64,000 nucleotides of DNA. It comes from Macrostomum hystrix. Lineage: Eukaryota > Platyhelminthes > Macrostomidae. The DNA lies in NCBI GenBank assembly GCA_950097015.1, contig CATNEN010000039.1:14726501-14790500 (forward strand), in the 5' to 3' direction. A model generated the notes under the pieces. That model saw only the letters and a program-made list of their open reading frames with translations, searched no databases and was not told the DNA's origin. Both the position numbers and the translations under genes were made by a program. Below, in pieces: positions 56,884-64,000 of this stretch (within the stretch, counting starts at the first letter, position 1; each line of letters begins with the position of its first letter).

Positions 56884-57942
56884 ATGTCCGACCAGGAGGG
56901 TGAGGTGGTGGAAGTGGTTGGAGTCAACCGCCCACCCAGAGGCCGCGCCGCAGCTGCGGCGCGCGCCGAACCCCCAGCGGCTGCTGCAGCACAGCAAGCC
57001 GACCCCGTGGAGCGCCTGGCGCTGCTTTTAGAGCGGCTAGAGGTGCGACGACCCCGGAACCACCGGGTCAAGGTTGCTATTGAACCCCTCGAATCCCGAA
57101 AGGATTCCTTCCCCCTCTGGCTTCGCCGATTTAACCTGAAGCTGGAGGCGGAGGGTGTCGAATCCGAGGAGGAGAAAATCCTCACCCTCCTCGCTCACCT
57201 GAGTGGCGAGCCCCTCACCGAAGCGCTAGGGTTGCCCCGCCGGGTGACCTACCTTAGATTCGTGCAGGATCTGACCGAGGCCCTTAGTGGCGCCTGCACC
57301 CCCTACGCCCGGCTGCTGAGCGGGCGTAATTTGAAGCAAGGACGGGACGAGACGTACCCCGCCTTCGCCGATAGACTCAGAACAGCGGCCCTGCAGGCCA
57401 CCCCCAACGGCCACGGTGTGCACTTCGAGCGCGCCTTGCTGGCCTCTTTTATGGAGGGGATAGTGGCCCCACCCGAGGTGTTGGCACCCATCATGCGGAT
57501 GGAATTTGCCACGGCTGAGGCCGCCGCCGCCGAGCTGCGTGCTGCCACGCAGGCGCATGAAATGGCGGTGGAGCGGGACCCTCGCCGGCGAGTGCGCCAA
57601 ATCAGGACAGGTTCAGATGACGAACCGGACCAGCCAGAGCCGCAGCACGGGCTGCTGGCAGAATTAACCAAGGTGACCCAGCAGCTAGCCGAGATTTCTC
57701 AGCAGCTGCGGGAAGCCAAGCCCAACTCCATCCCCCCTCTCTGCCCACACCCAAACGGGCATCAGTGGCACCCGAAGCGTGTAGAACACGGGGCTGCTGG
57801 CGGAGCGAATCGTGAGGTGGCGAAGGGAAATGGGAACGGGGCCGCCAATTGGAGGCAGTCCCACGGCCCCGAGACCCAGCCCGCAGCTCGACAGTCGGAG
57901 CGGCGGCAGCCGCCGCCTCCGACCTCCGAGAAGTCCGAGTGA
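56884..57942 (+). CDS. gag: Gag of the LTR retrotransposon
   Basis: This is a 352-residue frame starting MSDQEGEVVEV. About 1-45 is Ala/Arg-rich. About 75-230 matches the capsid region of Ty3/gypsy-type Gag (FPLWLRRFNLKLEAEGV, LLAHLSGEPLTEAL). Residues 235-250 are basic (DPRRRVRQIR), then there is a Gln/Leu-rich likely coiled segment (ELTKVTQQLAEISQQL) and a Gly/Asn/Gln-rich tail. No CCHC zinc knuckle is present; only a CPHPNGHQWH cluster is seen. It would build the particle that packages the RNA. It overlaps the protease frame by about 94 bases. Confidence 0.82.
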   Translation: MSDQEGEVVEVVGVNRPPRGRAAAAARAEPPAAAAAQQADPVERLALLLERLEVRRPRNHRVKVAIEPLESRKDSFPLWLRRFNLKLEAEGVESEEEKILTLLAHLSGEPLTEALGLPRRVTYLRFVQDLTEALSGACTPYARLLSGRNLKQGRDETYPAFADRLRTAALQATPNGHGVHFERALLASFMEGIVAPPEVLAPIMRMEFATAEAAAAELRAATQAHEMAVERDPRRRVRQIRTGSDDEPDQPEPQHGLLAELTKVTQQLAEISQQLREAKPNSIPPLCPHPNGHQWHPKRVEHGAAGGANREVAKGNGNGAANWRQSHGPETQPAARQSERRQPPPPTSEKSE

Positions 57943-58373
57943 ATGCACTCGGCCGAGTCCCCACCCGAGTGCGAACCCGCCCAAATCGCTCTGAGCAGCT
58001 TAGTGAGGTGTGGGTCGCCTTGGAAGTGGAAGGGACACCCCTAGACCTCCTCATCGACACAGGGTCTATGGTAAATGTGCTCCCGGACTCGTTGTCATCA
58101 ATCTTTCAACACTACCCATTCGAACCCCCGCAATTTTCTCTTTTTGCTTATAATGGAACACCCATTGTTGCACAGGCGCAGGTCAGGGTCAAATTACAGG
58201 TTGGCACCGAAGCGCTGGACACCGTGTTCTTAGTGGTTGAGGGCGACTGCTCTCCCCTGCTCGGTGCCTCCTGGTTGGCTCATCATCATGCCATCGTTGA
58301 CTTTGACTCGCGCCACTTAATCATATATCGTCAATTTCTCCCCTTTTCACTCAGGCGGAAGGCTAAATTTTAA
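57849..58373 (+). CDS. pro: Retropepsin-like aspartic protease, -1 frame relative to Gag
   Basis: The frame has no early ATG and overlaps the end of gag in the -1 register, so expression by -1 frameshifting is likely. I see no textbook slippery heptamer. The catalytic box is LIDTGSMVNVLP. The flap region and the C-terminal PLLGASWLAHHHAIVDF block match Ty3/gypsy proteases (consensus LG.DWL). The frame stops at 58373 after RRKAKF, where a normal Pol would continue into reverse transcriptase. It would cleave Gag, and perhaps Gag-Pro, during particle maturation. Confidence 0.82.
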   Translation: MEAVPRPRDPARSSTVGAAAAAASDLREVRVNALGRVPTRVRTRPNRSEQLSEVWVALEVEGTPLDLLIDTGSMVNVLPDSLSSIFQHYPFEPPQFSLFAYNGTPIVAQAQVRVKLQVGTEALDTVFLVVEGDCSPLLGASWLAHHHAIVDFDSRHLIIYRQFLPFSLRRKAKF

Positions 58374-58524
58374 ATGAGGGTCACCGTGACCTAGGGTCAA
58401 TCACCATTTTCTTTCCTCGCCCACCCCACCCCCTCCTCTGGTCGTCGACTTATTTAAGTAAGGGCTGGGAAAGCTAAGCAGGAAAGTTTTATTCTAGTTT
58501 AAGAACGAAGGAACTAGTTCAGAC

Positions 58525-59106
58525 ATGGCAAGCTTTGGCACCGTCCTGGCGTGGTGGCTAGAAGTGGCCGCCACGGATTATCGCCGCGAACTGGCAGGGA
58601 AGAGGACCTGGCTGATGGTCCGCCTGTGGCTGTTACCCATGATAGGACGAGCGGCCCAAGCAGGCGTTGACCTCGCCCTTGCCTGCCAGCTGGCAGAATC
58701 TAGGTGGCTGGCCCAGGCGTGGTGCGAAGAGCGGGACCCTCTGCCGCCTAGGGGAGAAGACGAGGCAAACCTCCCTTGGAACCTGCGGTGGATGGAGTAC
58801 AGCCCGCCAGAGGATTGGAGCATTACCATACCCGATGAGCTCGCGTCCTGGCTGCAAGCCAAGAGGATCCCAGGACAGGAAGAGTTGGAGCACCAGCTGG
58901 TCATGCGCCGGATCGGGATGCCAGAGATCACCCTGCGGTCAGCGGCAGACCCGGATTGGCGTGAGTGGCTCCACGGACATCGCATCGCCGAAGAGCCACC
59001 GCCCGGGGACAGCACGCTCGGCCGCATGGTGAGAGAGATGGAAGGCGAAGAAGCTAGCGAGGGACCGGTGGAAAGTACGCCCATCAAGGAGGCGGCCGAA
59101 GAATAG
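58525..59106 (+). CDS. Unrecognised 193-residue protein of the LTR element
   Basis: An intact frame starting MASFGTVLAWW follows the protease by about 150 bases, with a TTATTTAAG TATA-like motif near 58449. It is Trp-rich (14 or so), with an N-terminal amphipathic helical part (residues 1-75), a central PPEDWSITIPDELASWL segment and an acidic C-terminus (EMEGEEASEGPVES...EEAAEE). No signal peptide, clear membrane segment, zinc finger or polymerase motif is seen. It occupies the place where RT/integrase would be. It could be an accessory protein, a captured host sequence or an unknown structural partner. I do not assign a function. Confidence 0.65.
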   Translation: MASFGTVLAWWLEVAATDYRRELAGKRTWLMVRLWLLPMIGRAAQAGVDLALACQLAESRWLAQAWCEERDPLPPRGEDEANLPWNLRWMEYSPPEDWSITIPDELASWLQAKRIPGQEELEHQLVMRRIGMPEITLRSAADPDWREWLHGHRIAEEPPPGDSTLGRMVREMEGEEASEGPVESTPIKEAAEE

Positions 59107-59341
59107 GAAAGCGCAAGGTAGGGTCAACCGAGGTAGTGACCGTAGAATAGTAGGAACAGGACCACTATCCGTTAGGCCCCTGTCCCCTGTCCCCCCTTTG
59201 TCCTTTTCCTTTTTTTCTCTCCCCTTTAATAATAATGCGCACTCTGCACCGTTTGTTCTCTTCTTCCTATTGTGCATGTTTTCCCTTTTCATCTAAAGCC
59301 GCCTTGGCCAAAAATCTCACACAAAAACTCTTATAATTTTA

Positions 59342-59930
59342 GCCAAAACCACAAAAATACACATAGTGGGGTGAAATTCCCCTGATACTTTTTTCATAAG
59401 ATGCTTATCTAATTGTAGCAAACTAGGGAATGCACCTTCTTTTCTCAGATAGCATTTACTCTTATTCGCACCACATCATGCATGGCACCTTTGTTTTATC
59501 TTTTTTACTTCTAGTGGGTCTGTGGGAGTTCAATTTAGGACAACTTCTAAATTAGGAGGGACACCAACCCGCTAAAGTGAGCGGGGTGGTATGCCTTGGG
59601 AAATTCTATGCTTCTTTAAGGGTGGGAAGGCGGTTCAAATCAAAAAAAGGCCATCTCGGCGCCAAAACCTCTTAAAAACTTATATAAACTAATCAAAATC
59701 CAAAAACATATTTAGTGGGGTGAAATTCCCTTTCGTAAGAATTTTCGCATGAAACATTGTTGTATTAACTGCCGCAAACTAGGGTTCGCACCTACTTTTC
59801 GCAAACTTGCTTATCTTACATGTTCTCTATGCTTGGTTTCGGGAGTTTAGCTATACCGGCTTCTATTTAGGGGGTATACCAACCCGCTAAAGTGAGCGGG
59901 GTGGTATGTTTCGGGAATTTTCTTCTTAAT
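59342..59930 (+). repeat. Duplicated hairpin module in the 3' non-coding region
   Basis: Two diverged copies are offset by about 315-350 bases. Each begins near AGTGGGGTGAAATTCCC (59364 and 59713), includes GCAAACTAGGG, and ends in a strong hairpin around ACCCGCTAAAGTGAGCGGGG (59563-59590 and 59876-59907). The hairpin and loop AAAGTG are identical, while the sequence between is much diverged. In copy two the outer pair is also improved (ATACCA with TGGTAT). Confidence 0.7.
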
Positions 59931-61470
59931 GTTTGTTTAAAGAGTGGGCGGTCGTAAATCAAGAGGCCGGTAGGATCAGGTATTCAAACTCTGGGAGGGA
60001 AAACAATCTGGCTGTTTCAATGAACGACAGATTTTAAAAATGATAACTTTTCCTTTGTTAGGATTAGAGGGGTCAGAAAAAAAAAACATTATTTGGGAGC
60101 CAGAAGTTAGCAGCTGGGCATTCAAATCTAGGTACCTGGAGGGGTAGAATAGTAATAAATCGCATGAATTAAGGTTCCAGACGTTTCAAAACTCATTGAC
60201 AGTCTATCAGTTAGTTTTTTTTGGTTACTAGGCGGTTGTAAAACTTGAGCAGTAATGTTCATCTAGGAATAGAGCGGGTAATTGCATTTCAAATAACTCA
60301 CAATGTAATCTATCTATATTTGGGGGAGGGTTTGTCACAGTTCGGGTCGGGGTCAATTCCAAATCAGTGGGACATTTCAGAGTGCCGTGGGTAAAAAGGG
60401 AATTCGATTTATCCTAACTATTATGACATAACCCTCGCAATTATCCTTAATAACCGGCCTTGGGGGGCCGAGTAGAAGCCAAATCACTCACCTCTCTCCT
60501 TCAGGCAGTTGCTCGGCCATGATCGCGGGTAGCAGTCGACAAAAATAATAATGGCAGGATAAATCCAGGAAGTTCGCTGGCAGAGATTAGCTTAGTTGAT
60601 GTTTTAGATAATGTGTCGAAATAGGTTTAGAGATAACAGGCTTGGAGTCAATGGGGCGTCAAGTGTTTGCTTTTATAGGGCTAATTTAGGGAGACGTGGC
60701 GGTCTAACCGCCAGCCAATGGGAGCAAAGTGGGAATTCCGGGCAGAACCAGTTTAGGGGGCTCATGGTAACAGTTTAGTTGTTGGGGCCCTGACCTTTTC
60801 GGTGAGGAGACACCTCGGCCGGCAACAGCATCACAAGCGGCCTGAGCAGCGGTTTCCCCAGCTGCGACCAGCTGCAGCGCCGATTGGGCCGCGCGCAACG
60901 GCTAGGCAACCGGCCCGACGAGAATTTTCGGGCCCGGCCAGCTGAAAACACCTGGGCGCGCGGCGAATCAGAGGCTACCACGGCCCGGCAACGGAATCGG
61001 GAAGGCGCGAACGGACCAACCAACCCGGAGCCACCTGGGGAAGAGCACGGCCGGACCCTCGGACTTAAGGAGAAAACGGCCGGAGCCTCCCGGGATTGCG
61101 CAACCGAGACCAAGCCGGGCAGGGAAAGACGGGGACAGCTGCAGCCACCTGGAGGAGAAGGCGAGCCGGGACACGGCACCCCTGGGCAACGAGAACAACC
61201 TTAACTCAGCCGGAATGCGCACCCACCTCCCCTCAGGACTCTATCCCTTAGTCGCTAGGGGCGCCGACCTTTACACTCTCGCACACAATCTATTTATAGC
61301 AGTATTGTTACGTACGATGACCTAGGATTTCTTCTCTAGCGGATTTCTTCTTAAGGTTCTTTACGGTATACAGTAGGGTAATGTAAGTTTTTGCCCCCTC
61401 GATTCGCGGCACACCCCACTACTGACAGTAAGCACGTAAGTGCCTTACGTGAAAGTGAGCGAAGGCGGTG
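59931..61470. other. 3' non-coding part of the LTR element
   Basis: No protein was recognised. There is a CGGCCTTGGGGGGCCG hairpin near 60452-60467. The part at 60780-61200 is GC-rich with overlapping frames on both strands (106 and 134 codons) that lack any domain. The 20 bases before the 3' LTR (GAAAGTGAGCGAAGGCGGTG) are purine-rich and could serve as a weak polypurine tract. Confidence 0.5.
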
Positions 61471-63806
61471 TGATGTGGAGTGTACTTCGGAATCGAGTGG
61501 GGTTGTGAGCCAGCCTAATTTTTCCAATTTTTAGCAAGTCAATAATCGCGACCCACATAGCAGCTGGCCGCAGAACACCATCATTAATCTTAGGGCCAGA
61601 CTTGGGGCGGAGGTGAATTAAGTAGCCGCCGATTCCCTTTGTCTCGGATCTGTCTAGTCCCCTGTAGGAGTGACTGATCGCGGAAATAGCAATACTGTAT
61701 GGACTAGTTTAAGTTATAATTCCCCTCCAAACCGCGATCAGGTTGTCGGGATCACTCATGCGTTTAGAGTGAGCTTTAATTCTTCATGTCCCTCTTCTTT
61801 ACTGTAACCCGAGCCGAAGCTCGATTATGACCTTTCCCCCTTTAGATACATGTAACGACACTATAGGCAGGTCGGCGCCTGCGCTTCCCATATCCCGGCG
61901 GGATCACAATCATTGGCCGACTGCCGGCAGACGCTCCTAGTGGGGCATCTGGCGATTCTCGCCGCCGCTTCAGTGGGCAATTGGGGTGGCATTATGCCGA
62001 CCCGATTCCTCGCTGACAGGCCGGCGAGCATGTGGGTTATTTTGATGAATGCGAGGTTGGCGGAGCTGCAGGACTATTTAAGGAAGCGCGCTGCGCTGCC
62101 CCTAGGAAAAAAAGCTTCCCGAACCCTCCCCCGAACCTACCCTTTCCGCCCTTACAACCTTTTTCCCTTGTCCGGTCCCGGAACTCGGTCCGTGGACTCT
62201 CCCCCTTCTAGGCTAGCACTTAGTCCCTGAGCCTAAGGCTCCAGAGCATAGCAGCAGGCAACTACCTGCTAGTGCCCTTAAGCGCAAGCCACCTCCTTAG
62301 GTGCGCTCCAAATTGAGCCTTGAGCTCCCTGCAGTCTGGCCCCTTGCCAACTGTACTCAGCAATCCCTCACCTTTTCTCCCGTTCATTTGCATTCCCCCG
62401 CGAGATCGACGGCCTGCAGCCTGTCAACCAGCGTAGTCAGATAAGTAACCCGCGCAGCGGACTTTTATTGCTATCCCTAAGGGATTTACTATTTAGCTAG
62501 TGGGTAATAAGGGCAAGGGCAAGGATTTGATTTAGCCTAATAAAACTATTAAATCACAGCTTATCTAACTTATTGGGCAACTTAATAACAACTTGAATCC
62601 TTTTTACTATGCATTTCACTTTCTCTTATTTTATCGTTAGACAGCCCTCGATCATGAGTGGCTAACTTATTAGGGGGATGGGCTCTGGTGATGCCTAGCT
62701 GAAAGCTGCGGCAGGAGGATAACTGTGAGCGCGCATGAAAGTAATAAGGAGCTAGGGATTTGCGAGTAATATGCGGAGCGTAGCATGTGTTTCTCTGCTA
62801 GGGGTGGGGGAATTCCTTGGCGGGTTTTTCCTCTCTTTCTGGCAGATCAAGGAGTGCGTGTCAACCTCCCTTGTCAATTAGTGTTTCCCTTCTGTTCCCC
62901 GCCTCTCGCTGCCGCCGCCATGGGAGCGAGGGGTGTGATCTAATAATCACCGCTTGCATAATCACTCAGCCAGTGTTCTGCTCAATCTCTCCTGCCTCTG
63001 ATTTCCTCATCTCACACAGATTCGGATTTGCTAGTTATTTAATGTGTAGGCTGCAATCTAATGTACGGAATGTGTCTAATGTCTCATGAGTAGGATTCTG
63101 GCTATGGATTTCTCATTCGGGTTCGGAGTACCACCTTTCTAGACCACTGTAGCGCAGTTTCAGGAATCCCCTTGTGAGGCGTGACTCGATCCATTCTGGG
63201 GTTCTCACCCTAGTCTAAAACGGAAGTTACAGAATGCTCTATTTTTCGGCTTGTCTAAGATCTGTGTGACAAACTGGGAGCCGCGAGCTCCGGGGACCCA
63301 AGTTCCCAAATGTCTGCGGTGGCAACGTAGGCGCATTGGGTGGTGGCGCTACCTTCGATCATTATCCGCTTTGCCGATAGCCTTTCCGCATTTCTAAGAC
63401 AAGAGCCTAGGCCGAGTCGACCACTGCTACCAAAGTTAGGAGTCAGTTACGAACATGCTACTGATGACAGTAGGCTATCTAGCCCTGTCCTATTCGCTTG
63501 CGGGTAGTCCGACATCTATTTAGACTTTTAGCCGGTTTCGAGCACTGCTTGGGGTGGGCACGGCAGTCATGCCTGTGGCCTATGGGTTGGGTGGGACTGG
63601 CCAGCCTGAGGCCAATAGGACCACTCACTTGCATCCTTTGTACCGCCCCATCTCTCCCTTCATCTCTCCCTTCATCCCTCCCTTCGTCATCCCTCTCTGC
63701 GACAACTCGCGGCAGCAGCGATCGACCTCCGACTCTATCGTCGTTTTCCACACTCCTATCTTTCATGAGGGCGGTCATCGGCTAGCAAAAGACCCGCACT
63801 AGTTCA
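61471..63806 (+). repeat. 3' LTR
   Basis: It has the same length and sequence as the 5' LTR where compared, with an offset of 8,251 bases. The TATA-like box is at 62075-62082 and AATAAA at 62539-62544. It is followed by TTGA, the target duplication. Confidence 0.92.
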
Positions 63807-63810
63807 TTGA

Positions 63811-64000
63811 TGTGATTGAAGAAAATTAACTAGTTGGGATGAGTGAGCCAGTAATCGGGCGGATCGGGCCCTCTGTTCTACCAAAAAACTCGTGGGCGAG
63901 AAAAGCAATGACGCAATACCAACCAATTGAGATTATCGGCCCTGTTCTGTGCTACGAACGCAGGCGCGGGCGAGAAAAAGCACGGATGCAATCAAATAAA
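63811..64000. other. Right flank of the LTR element
   Basis: Only 190 bases remain and no gene is recognised. GGGATGAGTGAGCC here also occurs near 51045, hinting at a dispersed repeat. Confidence 0.4.

Larger units (their letters stand above)
53220..63806 (+). mobile_element. LTR retrotransposon with Gag and protease but no RT or integrase
   Basis: Two LTRs of exactly 2,336 bp (53220-55555 and 61471-63806) begin TGATGTGG and end CTAGTTCA. They are flanked by TTGA (53216-53219 and 63807-63810), an exact 4-bp target duplication. The interior (55556-61470) has a primer site, a leader with duplicated hairpins, gag, an aspartic protease, an unknown ORF and a long non-coding 3' part. No reverse transcriptase, RNase H, integrase or envelope motifs were found in either orientation. 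It must therefore be mobilised in trans. The two LTRs look identical where I compared them, which indicates a young insertion. Gag and protease resemble the Ty3/gypsy group. Confidence 0.9.

Noticed and set aside
60775-61204. GC-rich overlapping frames near the 3' end of the LTR element as an envelope or integrase remnant
   Set aside because: They lack HHCC, DDE, signal-peptide or membrane motifs. Composition alone explains the open frames.
53662-63802. Frames inside the two LTRs (82-105 codons)
   Set aside because: They are identical in both LTRs because the LTRs are identical. They contain no domain and lie in U3, R or U5.

Overview
This is eukaryotic, animal-type DNA. It has short spliced introns with GT..AG borders, secreted and membrane Ly6/uPAR-like (three-finger fold) proteins, Helitrons, a LINE relic, a HARBI1-like relic, MITEs and a long-LTR retrotransposon. 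More than a quarter of the window is minisatellite or tandem array. The organism is best described as a repeat-rich invertebrate; a free-living flatworm is a guess that the sequence does not prove.

Layout. (1) 1-16168, minus strand: one giant gene that runs off the left edge. A signal-peptide exon is followed by ten Ly6-like domains in this window, each split by a phase-0 intron and separated by long Ala/Ser/Asn/Thr mucin-like linkers. Its exons form a tandem array of 1.5-2.0 kb units, including a 4,599-bp higher-order duplication. (2) 17.0-18.0 kb: a broken LINE reverse transcriptase. (3) 18616-43695: three Helitrons joined head to tail with no bases between them (TC...CTAG|TC...CTAG|TC...CTAG), the whole set sitting between an A and a T. 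The first is coding: an N-terminal basic repeat, OTU protease, zinc finger, HUH Rep and PIF1 helicase in a seven-exon gene with three frame breaks, plus an apparently intact four-exon RPA-like gene. The second and third are non-coding and filled with 23-bp and 18-bp minisatellites. (4) 43.7-49.2 kb: a HARBI1-like transposase fragment, a GC-rich CCAAT/TATA-like stretch, a 48-bp array of about 40 copies and an 18-bp array of about 59 copies. (5) 49752-50577, minus: a two-exon Ly6-like, single-pass membrane protein whose Ly6 domain is cut by an intron at the same place and phase as in the giant gene. (6) 51817-52010: a MITE with an exact 8-bp target duplication. (7) 52.7-53.2 kb: a 17-bp array. 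(8) 53220-63806: an LTR retrotransposon with two 2,336-bp LTRs and a 4-bp target duplication (TTGA). It encodes Gag, an aspartic protease in the -1 frame and an unrecognised 193-aa protein, but no reverse transcriptase, RNase H or integrase. Its leader and 3' region each carry a duplicated RNA-hairpin module.

How the parts relate. The two Ly6 genes are on the same strand and share intron position and phase, so they look like members of one local family separated by about 33 kb of mobile and satellite DNA. The LTR element must borrow reverse transcriptase and integrase from a relative. The short Helitrons must borrow Rep/helicase, possibly from a relative of the neighbouring large copy, which now has frame breaks (real decay or assembly indels).
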